Translations under genes and position numbers: made by a program
The notes under the pieces: generated by a model
Databases searched by the model: none
What the model saw: the letters and a program-made list of their open reading frames with translations, nothing else
What the model was told of the DNA's origin: nothing
DNA from: Tetrahymena thermophila SB210
Taxonomy: Eukaryota; Ciliophora; Oligohymenophorea; Hymenostomatida; Tetrahymenidae
Assembly (NCBI RefSeq): GCF_000189635.1
Contig: NW_002476364.1
Span: 434,001-498,000, forward strand
Direction of reading: 5' to 3'
Length of the DNA: 64,000 nt
Part shown: positions 24,062 through 37,937 of the stretch, in pieces
How the letters are laid out: the number at the start of each line of letters is the position of its first letter
Numbering within the stretch: position 1 is the first letter of the stretch

Positions 24062-24769
24062 ATATTTATTCTACAAATTAAATCAAACAAATACTATAAA
24101 ATTGTATAAAGTTTATTACCTATAAAATTTTTCAGTTTTCTAACTATCTAACTAACTAACTAAATAAAAAAATAAATCAACAAGTCATATATAAATTACT
24201 ATGTATAGTTATACTATTTTTCATATTTTAATCCAAACAAACTTTTTCTTTATTCCACCGCATTTATATTTAATCATTAAATGGAAATATTACTAATCAA
24301 TTTAGATAAATAAAATAAATTAATAATATATTTTGGTTTATTAATATTTAAATTAACAAGAAAGACATTGTAAATTTTTTATATTAAGGGTACTTAAAAT
24401 AATAAAAAAATACCCAATCCAATTTTTAAAATAAAAAATTATTTTAATTGATGCACACTTCTAGTCATATTTATTAAAGAGTTCATATGGTACTTACTAA
24501 TTGATGTTTTTTATTAAATTTTATTTAGATATATTAAAATATTATTTTTCTTGTTTTAATATAATTGCAAAAAAGATATTTGATTTAACTAAAAGGTAAA
24601 TATAATATATCAAGTTTTACTGTTTTATAATAAGATTAACATAAAATTATAATTAAAATTAATTAAATTTAGAAAAGAATTTTCAACAGTTAATTTTTGT
24701 AAAGTACTAGTAGAATATTTATTGATAAATAAAAGAATAAGTTTATTAAGAGTTAGAATTATATTGTCT
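24062..24769. other. Intergenic A/T-rich region
   Basis: It lies between two plus-strand genes: 3' flank of the TM-PAS gene and promoter of the kinase-like gene. A short CTAACTAACTAACTAAATAA run at about 24147. Nothing else was recognised. Confidence 0.6.
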
Positions 24770-27229
24770 ATGTCATAAAACATTCTTGAACAATACGTAA
24801 TTACAGGGTCAATTAATGGCGGCTATCAACTTGAGCACAAGAAAACTAAGGAGTAAGCCATCTATAAAAATATTATCAGTCATATACACTATGATGATTA
24901 AAAATAGCTGATTGAGAGGAGGACTTCCATAAAAAATTGCTCATAGTTACAAAAAATCATAAATTGCTAAATTTCTTAGTATAAATTCGAGAACAACAAT
25001 TAGTTTTTGAGTAATATCAGTATCATTTATGAGGATATAGCACTTCGATTTGATAATGAAATAAATAACAGGATAAAATAAAAAATTTATTGGTCAGAGG
25101 AAGAAATATTAAATACTCTTGAAAGCGCTGTTTAGGCTCTGTGTGTCTTGCACGAGCATCATCTTGTTCATGGTGATATTAGGCCTAGCTCTATAGCATG
25201 CGATTTAACTGGAGAAGTTAAACTACTTGACCAATTTGCTACATCAAATCATTTTTTTAAAGTATTTTTACTTAGATTAACTTTACCTCTACTTTTAATT
25301 TTTGATAATAAATTTTGTTAACAAAATTTTAAAAAGTTCTACTAAGAAATTAATAAATTAGTGAAGTCAATTTTTTGATAAGAATTTTTCTTATTAGTTT
25401 TGGATAAATAAAATTTTTTTAAATTATTTCATAAGAACCTTCAGTAAGTTGTTTAAAGTGGTGGTTATTTAACACCTGAACTCTGCAAATGCTATTAAAT
25501 GGACAACTAAGAGTATGTTCTTGAAAGCAGAAACGATGTATTTAGCTTAGGATTAGTTTTTCTAGAAGCTACCACTCTCACTTCTAGCTAAGATGTTTAA
25601 AAGAATATTCAAATTAATGAAGAATTGCTCAAATCAAGACTAGAAATGATAAAAAAGCTTGGATATTCTTAAAGAATTGTAAATATACTCTCTAATATGC
25701 TCTTAATCGATGGAGATTTAAGACCTTCTATTTAGTACATCTAACAAATCGGATGGGGAAATACTGAAAACAGTAAGCTTTTTTAGCTTCAAGAAATTAG
25801 TTCTATTCCAATTATTGAAGGTGAAAGCTTTTCTCACAGCATTATTTTAAAAAAAGTCCTCGGTGATTAAAGCATATAGAATACAGACCTTTCTAAAAAA
25901 ACAGATTGTTAACAGATGAACTGGTAATTAAAGGAGCTACAATAACAAATAAGCTAAAATTAATCGAACTGGTAGTTAAATGATTCAAAATAAAAGTAAA
26001 TTTCTTATTGAATTTGTTCATTTTATATTATTTTTTTAGGTTTAATAAAATATTAGATAGCTAAGATACAAACTTAAATGTGACAGCATAGATCTCTTAA
26101 TACACTTTAAAAAATAGATAAGAGGATATTTAAAGCAAAGATAACAATTAAATATCCTTGTTGGGAAATTAAGAAAATGGTTCCTATCAAAAATAGAATT
26201 ACAACTATCAATCAATTTCTTAAAAGGTTTCAAATTTTTAGATATATTTTTAAATAATAAAAAAATTTTATTTAAATAAACTAGCATTCAAGATGCAAAA
26301 CAGAGTGCTAAGACATAAAGGTTTTTACTAAAAATAGCTAAAAGTCTTTTTCTAAAGCATGTGAAGATCCAGATGAAACAAATTAATTTAAAGACAATGA
26401 CACAACGCAAATAAGTAAGAAAAAGGATTAATCTGTCTTAATGACTTAAAAAAAGTACTCAGATTTATCTCAAAATGAATAATATGAAAATATTTGTCCT
26501 CAGTGTGTGAGAAAAATGGTTTCACCTTTGCTTAGAAATGCTTTCTCTCCAAGATTGGAAGCAATATAAGATGAGGAATCAATTAGAAAGAGTTTAATAA
26601 AGCAGACTCCTCTTCTTAGGATATCAAAATGCAAAAAAGAATTAGAGTCTTGTGAGCCCATAAATTTTAACAACTTTAATTTTTAATTAGATAAATTTTG
26701 TAAAAATAAAATACCCGTTTATCAAAATTAAGGACTGAATGGACCTTAAAGTAATTACCGCCCTCCATTGCATAACCAAAGCTAAGCATAATTGAGTAGG
26801 ATTTAGCTCAACCCTTAAAGAAGCTAATAAAGTTTTCACCAAACAAGCATTAATAGTAATTGGAACTAGTCAGTCAATAACTATGCTAGCAGCACCCATT
26901 AAACCTCTTAAAACGACTCTTTTACAAAAAATCCAACTAAAAATCCTTTAAAGAATATCCAAAATAACCAACTATTGAATAGATCCTACAGTAGACTTGA
27001 ACAAAGTAAACCTGAATTATTTACAAAAAAGTGTAATGAAAATGAATTTGAGTCAAATTAATTAAGCGCATGCGTTTCTCTACCAAGCTAATAAATGTAA
27101 AATTCTTAGTAAAAGCACCCAAGTAATAATAATAATCCTCATGTCTAAAGGAAACCACTCTTTGGAAACAATTAAAATATTGTACCTCAAAAGTTTTAAC
27201 ATTTCAACTGTAGAACTCTACAAAATTGA
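24770..27229 (+). CDS. Divergent protein kinase-like protein, probable pseudokinase, with long disordered tail
   Basis: Exons 24770-25261, 25436-25995, 26040-26226 and 26285-27229 join to 727 residues. The kinase fold is visible in the first ~250: AIYK (30-33) in the place of the VAIK lysine, LHEHHLVHGDIRPSSI (128-142) as the catalytic loop, GGYLTPEL in the place of the APE region, RNDVFSLGLVF as the DxWSxG helix, and a late RPSI. The catalytic loop keeps Asp but replaces the metal-binding Asn with Ser (HGDIRPSS versus HRDLKPEN), and the magnesium DFG is LDQFA (about 154-156). The glycine-rich loop is weak. These changes predict weak or no phosphotransfer; a regulatory or scaffold role is inference. 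The remaining ~470 residues are Asn/Gln/Ser-rich with one CPQC motif. The domain identity is clear; activity is not. Confidence 0.82.
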
Positions 27230-28173
27230 ACTTTTTTATTTTTATTTTGTGTATTTCAGTCAGTAATAATGAATGAAGCAATTTTTATATCATTTTTAAA
27301 TTGATAATATTTATAAACTATTTATTCATCTCCACAAATTTCACATTTCTTCATTAATTCAAATAATTTTTACTTATTTATAAATTGTTTCATTTTAAAG
27401 AATTTCACATTACTTCTTTATTCCAAATTTTTTTATAATTTGCCATTTTAATTGTTAATATTTATAATTTATTTCATTTTCAAGTATTTATTTCACATTA
27501 ACTCTTTATTCCAAATTATTTTTACTTATTTTCCAATTTATTAAATTGAAATTTTTTAAAAATTAAGTAAAATTTAGTCTTTCGTTAAGATAATTATTAA
27601 ATCTAAAATATTTTAGTAAGCTTAAGAATAAATATTTAAAATTTAATTTTTATCTTAAAATAGTTTCTCAAAAAAAATAACTAGAATTTATTCTAAATCC
27701 TTATTAATTTATACCAAATTAAATCACTTTTTTTATTTGATTTCATACTTATATTTTGTTTGAATAAAAATTTTCGAGAAAATTGAATGATTTTATAATA
27801 ATTGCTTTGCAGTAATAAAAGATTTGTTAAATGCTAAAATAAACTATTTTGAACAAATTATCTTTGAATCGTTAATAAATCAATTTTTAGTTAAATAAAA
27901 AGATAATTTTACTTAAAATAATAAAAATAGTACATGTTTCAATGAAATTTAAGATTGAAAAAAAAAATAAAATTTTTAATTATTAAACCAGTAAGTAATA
28001 TTTTTTAATATATATTTTAAATGAATTTATACAAATCTGTTAAATTTATTATTAAAATATTTATTTTTATTAATATTTGATAATTTTTTAGAATAATATT
28101 AATTTATTTGATGAATAAGATTGTTATTTATTTTTAATATATTTTATTTATTTCGTTGATTATTATATTTTGG
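27230..28173. other. Spacer between convergent genes
   Basis: It is almost entirely A/T; no open frame, RNA or repeat above background was seen. Confidence 0.6.
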
Positions 28174-29575
28174 TCAAAATTTTAGTGTAAGAGCTAAAAA
28201 TGTGCCTACAGAAATTCCAAATGTCAAGAAGAAAGTTTAGATTATTGATATTAAGCTTCTTTCTTAGTTATTAGAACCTCTTTGAGGACCAATTGTCATA
28301 AACCCTCCTGTAACAAATCCATTAGTAAAACTTAAGCTAAATATATTAATGAAGGCAAATATGTCATTCTAAAAGAAGGAAGATTCATAATCATGAGCAA
28401 TCATTAAAAATGTAAAGAATAAGAATAATCTGCTTAAGGATATCGCATAGAGAGCGGTAGTATTATAAAAATTAAATGTACTCAGATACTTTCCAACTAA
28501 GTCTCCAACACTGTAAACTATTTGCATGCTCAAACTAATTTAATAAATTTATTATTAGAAAGGTTATTTGAATAAAAATATTTATTTACGTAGCCCAAGC
28601 TTTAGAATGAATCATATGATATTATTTTTAGAAAACAGCCACTCCTGGGAAAAGCATGTATTAAATAATGTAAGTCAATAAAATTGAAAAACAAATGAAT
28701 TTCACTTTCATGAAACAATTTTTAGCCATTTAAATTTTATTTTATTTTTAGAGCAAAGACTACTCAGCTTGATGTTAAATTTAGCTAGAAGATAGATTAG
28801 AAATCGATTCTTATTATTATACTTGGTTTTCATCATCAGTGTTTTCGCTTTCGTTTTATAATTGTAATTTATTTATTTCAAGCATATCCAGATAAAATGA
28901 TGTTTTTAGGAATTTTATAACTGAAATTATAGTTATTATCATCACAAGATCAGCAACTGCATAATAAACAAATATTCCTGTATTAATACCTTCCTAATTG
29001 TCACCAAAAATTACAAGAATGATAGCTCTGCATAGATTCATAATCAATTGAGTTATAGAAGTAAATACCCAATATAGTTCTATTAATAAAAAGGTAAATT
29101 TAAATATAAAAGAAATTTTAATTTTGAAAAATGTTTATTTACTCAAGCTTAGCTTATCAAAATTTGAGACAAGAGCGAGGTTTGAATTTTGAACAATACA
29201 TGCAGTTGATCCGACTAGAAAGCAAATAGTTATCATTAAAGCGTAACCTAAATTGGTCTACATATAATTTGCAATTATAGGTAAGAGCATCATTAAAACT
29301 CCTTAAATAGCAATGAATCCACATATTCTAAATTTTAAAGATATATGCTTCATCAAAAAGGCCATTGCAAAAGTCCAAATAAAAGTTCCTATTTTCAATG
29401 GGATTGGAAAGTAAAATGCAACATCAGGAAACTCATCTTAAGGGAATTTGTCACTAAAGTAATCAAAAGATGTTAAAACAGCGCTCCAGCCTAATAAAGT
29501 GTTAGTTCCGAGAAGAGCAAATGTGATTTTAGTAAGAGGGGTATGTTTAGCAATATCAGATATTTTTTATTTCAT
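28174..29575 (-). CDS. Equilibrative nucleoside transporter (ENT/SLC29 family)
   Basis: Three exons (minus): 29575-29143, 29079-28590, 28534-28174; 427 residues, stop TGA 28174-28176. The protein should move nucleosides or nucleobases across the plasma or vacuole membrane by facilitated diffusion or proton coupling. Family features in order: N-terminal FALLGTNTLLGWSAVLTSFDYF (the ENT TM1 signature), about six spans, a cytosolic loop (residues about 235-285, Asn/Gln/Glu-rich), then YSVGDLVGKY (the conserved Asp-Gly of TM8) and FTNGFVTGGFMTIGP (TM10) with GSN just after it. Ten to eleven hydrophobic segments and the length fit the family. Substrate cannot be read from sequence. Ciliates scavenge purines, so a salvage role is a reasonable inference. 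Confidence 0.88.
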
Positions 29576-30997
29576 TTTAATTCAGTTTTTATTTCAGATT
29601 TATTAATTAAATTATTACAAAAATGATTATATAAATTTAAAATGAAAATTTATAATATAAACCCTATGCAAAATAGTGAGGAATTTTATCAATCATTAAA
29701 ATTCAGCAAAAATCAAATTATAATTTAATTAATTAAATTGTAATGAGAGTGATTTTGCTTCTTTTTTTTTTCTATTAGATTAAAATTTACAAAGTTATGC
29801 CAAAATTTACCAGAATTAATTAAAAGCTAAAAATTATTAAAATATTGATTACCTTACAAATATTAAAAGAGGTCAAACTAATTTTATACTAAAAGGATTT
29901 CAATTAAAGTAACATATTTTTAAGTAATTTCCATTCTAAGAAAAAAATTTACTTTAATTTATGACCAAGACCTAAAAAATTTTATATTAGCTTTATAATT
30001 TGTTTTGAAGACATTTATTTGTAATTAGAATGGTTTCCATTACATATCTAATAATAGATACATTTTTCAATATTTTTACTAAAACATTTTCAATTTTTCT
30101 TTTATACAAACGTAAACTAATTCCTAAAAAATTATAATAAAACCATGTAACCAAAAATGATATATAAACACTTTACAACTTGTTTATTAACGAATTAATA
30201 AAAAAATTAGTTTTATATTTATTTTGATTTATTTCTTAAAATAATATATTAAATAGTAACTTCTAACTTCCAATAATCAATCCAAAAAAATAAATAATTT
30301 TATAAAAATTAATCTAAAATTTAAAAAATAACTCACAAATTTAAAAAAATATTTGATAGTAACTCTAATCGAAAATAACCATTTATTAATTAATAATAAA
30401 AATAATTAATGTAAATCATATTTGATAATATGAATAGTTAATTAAAACTCACTTTGTATACATACGTTTGAGAAAGATAATTTAATTTATATATTTATCC
30501 ATTTATTTCTTCAAAAAGTATAAATAAAGTAATAAATAATTAAATATATGAATAAAGGTATTTACTAGAGACAAATAAGAAAAGTAATAATGTATATATA
30601 CAATTCTAATTTATTAAAAGACTTTTGCTGAATAAATGCATTTAAGTCGGAAAAATTGAAGGGTTTTTCTGAGCGAATATTTAGTTAGTTATTTATTTAT
30701 TTAGTTGGTTAGTTATCTTTCGATGTACATATTTTTCTCATCTGATTAAATGTAATTTTAACAAAATATAAGAATTGATTTTTTGGTAAAAAGACAGATA
30801 GATAATTAGTTAATTTATTGAGGATTTAATAAATAGATTATGGAAATTGTAGTATAATTTTGTTAGTAATTATTTTTAGCAATTAATTGAATCATATTGG
30901 TTGGTTGTTTGGTTGATTATTATTTTTTTATTTTATTTTATTTAATTATTCATTCATTTATTTGTTTGTTTGTTTTTTTTTGTAAAATCTAAATAAA
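29576..30997. other. Spacer, A/T-rich, with simple repeats
   Basis: It holds the promoter side of the transporter and the 3' flank of the TPR gene. Runs of TTAGTTGGTTAG/ATTTATTTA are seen near 30680-30715, and TTGGTTGG and TTTG repeats near 30890-30980. A slightly less A/T-rich patch at about 30610-30680 is not coding in any frame I tried. Confidence 0.55.
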
Positions 30998-33900
30998 TCA
31001 CTTTGATTTTTAAGGTAAAAAATGATTTATAACATTGTTTGGATCTAATATGGTTTCTAGACGAAGGATTGTACAATTATCAGTAATAAGTCCTTTTGTT
31101 CCTAAAAGCTTTGGTGGATTTTTGCTATATTTTTGATCTGAGCTGTATTTAGCAAATGGAGAAGATGCACCTGAGTAGTAGATTGGAGATTATGAACCTT
31201 ATCTTTACAATGAAAGGTTAGTATTTTCTATATAGAGGTTTGAGTATAATACAGGGACAGCAATTTTTTTAAATATGTGAGTTATGAAATAGTTTGAGAG
31301 TGGTAAGCTGTCAACCGCAAAATGATGTAATTTCTTTTTAAGAATCTCATTTTAGAATAGCCAAGAGTTTTAGTTGGTTGTTAAGAAGATTCCCTACTCC
31401 TCGCAAGTTATCGGACAGTAAAGGGTTATCTTAACTCCTAAAAATATATCTTTCGATCCAAACACTTCAAAAGTCATTGGATACTAGTAGTTGTCTAGAC
31501 CCTAAATCAAGAAGGTAGTTTCACCACCACACACTGTCTAAACTCTTATTATGCTGTTTTCTTCTACATTTGATTGTTGTTTTTGCATAGAATCAGATAT
31601 TTTTTCTATCACTCTTAGGTTGAAGTTATACGAGCAAAGAGTAAATAGAATAAGTTTTTACTCATTTAAAAGATTGTTATAATTAAGTCCGTATATTTTT
31701 TACATTTCTTTAACTGATAAGGTGTATTCTCCTTTTTCTTTAAGTTTTATTCCTTTCGCACCGTAACTTTCAAAATTATTAAACAGAAGACAGCGCACAC
31801 CTATATTTTTTTCATTACTTGAAGAAGCCAGAGAAGTTGTAGGAGGATAAAATTTATTTTAGGAGTCAGTTGTAATTATAGTCATTGATTTCTTTAATCC
31901 TTAATAAACTCTCACTCTAAAGCTAGATACATCTTTGCAGAGACTTTCTAGACTTTTATGAGTTGAAAACGTTTTAATAATTCGCTCAAACTCAATCACA
32001 ATATTGCTAAAATGGGTGAAAAAATTGTTATAATTTTGTATCTTCACACTCTATGTAAAGTACTCCTCTGTTAGCGTAGTTTATTTTCGTTTCATGACAC
32101 TTTATAACCCTTCTAGCTCTATATCACGATGAACAAGTTCCACTCCTTACTAAGAAGTTTCACTTTCCAAAGTGCAATCAAAGAAATCTTTTAGTTTTTA
32201 AGCATGGTATTCATCTTTATCGGTTGTTGTATATAAAGCATTAAAAGATCCCTCATCATATTCGACATCAATGCGAATATTTTTTTTATTTGTTTCTTTG
32301 TCACAAATCACAACTCTAAATTAAAATCCTTCAATATAATTAAATTAAATCAATACATTTTAATCAAGGAACATAGTTTTATAATATTCCGATAGAATTC
32401 CATGAGCTCTTGGATTGACCATAATGACCTTATTTTCGAGATCGTTCATGAAATTATTTTACTAAGCTTGAGATCCTATCGAGTTATACATCCTCTCAGG
32501 CTACTTACTCTAAAGCCCAACAAACGGCAGAATAAAGTATTTGCATACATCATATAAGCTGTTAATGGAATCTAAATTCATAGTAGAAGGCAGGACATCT
32601 TAGAATGAAACAAAGCAAAGTAAATTAGTTAATATTGACAACTCTATTTCTTCTACCTTAGGCGCATTACTGCTTTATCCAATCTAACTTGATATTGATA
32701 TTTTATACACTTTTTCTTGCTTATTATATAGTACACCGCATTTAACTATATAGTTATCACCAGTATCTTTTATATGAATGCGTTTTTTCAAAACAAAAAC
32801 TTAATCTACCTACAAATTTTTTACTATAGTTTCTGTAATTTTAGAAATTTAATAGTTTTGCTGTTACTGAAGAATTGAAGCAATTTTAGGTGCTTCTTAT
32901 CTATCGTCAACAGTAGATTTCTTTTAAATATTGACTTCACTATAATTGTTGGCAATACTAGTATTACTCATTAAATTAATTAAGCTTTTTTAAGAATTGC
33001 TTGTTAAAATTTACTAAGGTTTTTGATCTTTGTCATTTTAAGCAATTGGTTTCTTTTAAGAATACTGAGTAAAGTTTTTTTCGTCTTTTTAAGTTATTTT
33101 CTATTTTTAACTTTGAATCAGGGCCTAGCTTTATGAAAAGCTACCACCAAAAGTTACAGATGAATTTTCACTTTATATTTTATTTTATACGCTTTCTTGA
33201 GGCACTGCAATTTTTTCCTTAGTTTGTTCTTGAATTTTGGGAGTAGTTTGTAAATTTGGTTTCTTTACTTATTCTTAAATTTAATTTTTTTGGATTTAGG
33301 GTTGTTATTTTTAAATTTCTTTATAATCTGGAATATTTTATTTTTGCAACTTTTCTTATTATTTGCTAGATTCCTTTTTGAATTGTGATGGTTTGATAGA
33401 ACCGTTAGAATTACTTCGGTCATCTCTTACACTGTTAGTTTAATTTGATTGTGCAAATGCTTTCTAGTGAATTTTGCTCACCCCACCGTGAACTATGTAA
33501 TCATTAGTATTAATTTCATTATCTTGAATCTAGTTGCTTTCAAGCTTTTCCTCCTCTTTTGTTTTAACTTTTTATTCCCTTTATATGCTTGATTATTCAG
33601 TATTATTTTGATGAGACTAACTTTTACTTTACTTTTTATATTTGCTTAAGTCTTAATTCTCTCCAATATTAGAAATACTTCCATTTGAATGTTTAATGGT
33701 ATTTAGCTAATTTTCAATTTAAGCAAGTGATTTTTAGATTATTCTTATATCTTGTTGCAAATCAATAGATCCTCCATTGCTTTCTTTATTTGGAGAAACC
33801 ATAAAATTTCTAGGATTTGAGTTTCTTGTTCTTTAATTGAAATCAATCCCTTAAGTTTATATCCTAAACTGATGTTAAGATCTAACTGGTTTTGCCCTGT

Positions 33901-36468
33901 TTGTCCAAATAGATTATTGGATTAAAAAAGAATTTAAATTCTGTGGCATTCCCAGATTTCTATTTTATAAACTTGAGTTTTATTTATTCTAAACAAGAGA
34001 ATGCAACGATCTATTTCTTCCTTTCCTTTAATCTTAATTTTTCTCTTCATTTTACTAAAATTAAATTTAAAAGTTTGTTAGTAAGTTTGTGAATTTTAAT
34101 AATATAAAAAAATTTTCGATTATTAAATAAATTTCATGTTTAATTAATTAATTAATTTAATTTTTATGTTTAGTCTGGTTAATTTATTTGCCTTCAATAA
34201 AATTAAAAAATAATAATGAAAAATTACTTAAATATTTTTATCTTCTGGTATATCTTCGAATATATCACTGTATCTTTTCTGAATAGATTCAGTCCTTTAT
34301 TTTTTTATAGAGCTGCATGCTCCATTAGAAAATAGTTAATTTGTGGTAAAAGTTGTGTTGAATTTGGCAGGATCTTGGCCAAGTATATAATTTGCATAGA
34401 TTTATTCTGATTATTATTACTAAAAATACATTTAAGCTCCCTTTAATTTTTGGAAGTCTACTTCGTATGGAAAAGTTTCTGCCAAAACGTCAGAGTACTG
34501 ATTGTGAAGCGAATATCTCTTCCTAAAGAAATCTATTTTGTGAGTGAAAGCATTATCCTCACCAAAATACTTCTTGCTGAGAGAGTATGCGTTTTTCAAA
34601 AATGTATTTGGTGCGTATTGGAATGGGTCATTAGTCTGTAAGATAGGCTACTCGTTTCTAATTAGCTTTTTCTTTCTAACTCCCTCATAAAATATATATC
34701 CATAAATTAAAACTGGAAGCTTTTCAAGAAATTATTTATCTTTACGAAGGTATTGAGTTGAAATATTTCTTATTTGCTAGAAAACTTCGCTTTCCATTGA
34801 ATAAACACTTTGAATTAGCAACTCTTCTGCTTTATCCAAGTCTTCCATTATCCCATACAAGACTGCTAAGTTATTTAAAACTATGCTTTTTTAAGTAACT
34901 TGATTATTTATCTCATTGATGAGATTTTAAGGTAGATCTTAATGTAACTCAGTATAAATATTAGATTACTAAGTAACCCTTGAAGTCTATTATTATGGCT
35001 GCTTTAATTGATTTTCTAATTGTAAGTCTTCTTCTATTTCTAAATTATCACTTGAAGTGAAGTGCTAGTTATTAAAATTTTATTGTTTGTTACCATTTAT
35101 TTCACCATTAATTTGATCTACTGCTTAAGAGGTGTTAAAATTAGGGTTGTTCTATTAAATTTTTTGTTAGAGGATTGTCTATAAACACTGTAACATTTAT
35201 AAACTTAAGTTAAAGTAGTTAATCGAAAGCATATATTCGTGTCTCCTTATGTAGTATACAGCCAAATTAGAGTAATAATTTGCTTTCCATTTCAAAATAA
35301 GCGTCTCTTCGTGCTTATTTTAGGCGCTTTAAATTACTTTTTAGATAAATTACAGAATCACAAAGGAGTTATCAATATCGATTTGAGCTTAGTTAATATT
35401 TTCTTAATTAATAATCGTGTTTGAATGAGTGCTTTAGGAGGAAGTTTGTAGCAAGTAGCTACTAAACTTTGTAGATAGTTTGTAAAGTAAAGCAGATTCC
35501 TTAAGTTATAATTCTTCGCTTCCTTCACAGAATTCATCGCTGAGAAGCTAATCAAAGTGAAGGTCTTGCACTTAATAAACATAATCTAAAAACGAGTCAC
35601 AAGCATCCCTCAAGTATCCTTTACCTAACAAATATTCCATATTTTCCCCCATCCTTAAAATTTGAGAATTTTTATTTGACTAATATTGTAAAGGAATATT
35701 ATTGTTAATGATATCATTATTTATAAGAGGAGAAGAAAGAAATCCATTTGCTTCAGTGTTTATTTGAGTTGGGAAATAACCTCCCCCGTTCATGGTATTG
35801 ATTGTCGCTTATGTGCTAGCAGAATACTGTTGACTTCCGCTATTCATAACCAATTTTCTATTATTATGAATGAAATTTCTACTGTTAACATCTTACTAAG
35901 CAATAGAACTGAGATATCCTTTTGCTTGTAAATTGACTCCTGCTATTTACTAAGTACTCGCTTTTGAAGCTGTACTTATAATACTATTATAATTATTGCT
36001 ACTATTTCCTAGCTTATAATTGCTATTATTCATTTAATACTACTAATTTGCTTGATAAAATGGGTGCTATTGCTTTTGATATTTTGCCTATTGACTAGCT
36101 GGAGTTGTCGAGTAAATACCTGATTCTATTAAAAAAAAATATATTTTTTCTTTAAAGCCAACATTTTGAAATATCTATATTTGCAATCAAACAATTTGGA
36201 TAAAAAATATTTTATGAGAGCACTTCATTCAAAATTATTTCTTCGACCATTATAATTCATCTTAGTGTAAAGTAAGTAAACCAAGTGTATTACTTATAAA
36301 GTAACTTAATATTTTATGTTTGATTGAATGATTTATCATATTTGTTAAAAAAAGGGAGATGGAAAAAAGCTTATTGAATGAAAATAGGAAGCAATGAATT
36401 CATAAATGTATGTAAGAATGTATACCTTAGATAGAGCTTTTAGTACTCTCGACACCTTTGTTAATCAT
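30998..36468 (-). CDS. Large TPR-containing protein of unknown function, about 1,665 residues
   Basis: Exons (minus): 36468-36426, 36125-34228, 34054-30998; all phases agree and the last exon alone is 1,019 codons without TGA. The N-terminal third is Asn/Ser/Gln-rich, then helical, with at least one clear tetratricopeptide repeat (NNLAVLYGIMEDLDKAEELL). The middle is a Gln/Lys-rich linker. The C-terminal ~750 residues look like folded alternating strands and helices (e.g. QVFVLKKRIHIKDTGDNYIV, CGGETTFLIQGLDNYQYPMT, FGSKDIFLGVKITLYCPITC) and end IDSxNVINHFLP-like; I match these to no family. Length and late strand-rich half recall trafficking or adaptor subunits, but that is a guess. The 5' end is uncertain: an ATG at 36260 could also be spliced in phase, and further coding-like exons may extend to about 36650. 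Confidence 0.78.
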
Positions 36469-37937
36469 ACAAACTGGAGAGCTTAATTTTAAAACAATCC
36501 CTACTAATTTTGTATGTTAATTTACTTACTATTAGCTTGATTTACCAGATTTTGTTTTCTTTTTATTATTTCAAACAATGCAACACCTATCAATTTTTCT
36601 TATATTTTTTAGCTTTTTTCAAGGCTAGCTGTAAAATTAATTAAAATCAAATATGTTATTATAATTATGTGTAGTTTTAAAGGAACTTATCTTATTTCAT
36701 ATTTCAATTAGAGTTAAAATATTTAACTAAGTGGCGTTTGATTGCTTTCTTGCTTGATTGATTCAGCTCATTAAAAATTTATATTCAAACCTAATTACAT
36801 GCAACTATGCATACATATATACAATCATTCATTTTTTACACATATATACATCTTTACATTATTTAATATATCTATTAATTATCAAACCAACATAAAATTT
36901 TACTTATAAAATAGAATCTCTTTTTGACTCCTATTTATTTATTAATTATAAAAATCAAGTTATTTTTATAAAGTAAAGGACAAATCATATTTTTTTATAA
37001 TTTATATATTTAATATAACTATACATTTTAATTATTATTTTTATTAAGTTAATTTATTTTCTTTCTTAATTAAATTAAAGGTTTTCATTGGTAAGTTATT
37101 TAATATTAGCTTTATAAATAAAAAGATATTAAGTCATCATTAACTTATAAAATTATTACCTCAATATCTATTAATTCAGTATTTTTTCTTTAAGAAAATA
37201 ATGGAGTTAAACGGAATAATCAACATCCTAAAAATTAAAAAAAATAAATATGCTAGTATTTAAATGTCATACAATCATTAACAGATTATTTTTGTTTATT
37301 TATTTTGCAATTTTGAAAAAAGATGTTACATGTGCTAACAAAATAATAATAAAGTAAAATTTTATTTTCATATAAATTAATTTAAAAATAACTAAGAAAA
37401 ATAAGAATATAAATCAATATAATAAATAATGAGTTCACTCTTAAAATGATTATTATATGATAGATAGATACTACACAGATGAGATCCATAAATCAAAAGA
37501 AACACATTCTTACTTTTCTTTATACAATATATAATTACATAATACTAAATATCTCTTCAATCAAAAAATGTATTTCTCAACAAAAAATATTAACTTTTTG
37601 AAATATTTAATATTTATTTAGAAATAGATTTTTTTTATTTTATATTATTAATAATTATTTAATCAAAAATATATATATTGTAAAAAATAGTCAATTAATT
37701 ATAGATTATTAGTCTTAGATATTTTCAGACAATTTGGTAAATTCCATTTAAAAAAAATAGTCTTATATGAAAAGACATTTCAGTTGAGAGAAAGCATAGT
37801 ATTTATTTATGTGGTATGTTTTTTTGCTATATATTTAAATTTTAGTATTTTATAACTGTAAATTAAATTAATTCATTAAAATATATTATATTTAGTTAGT
37901 TAGTTTATTTTATTTGCTAAATATATTAAATAAATTC
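36469..37937. other. Intergenic region, possibly with untranslated or extra 5' exons of the TPR gene
   Basis: The first ~180 bp contain a coding-like minus-strand stretch (Ser/Lys-rich reading into the 36468 exon, with a GTAAGT donor near 36530), which may be additional 5' exon. The rest is A/T-rich with no recognised feature. Confidence 0.45.
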
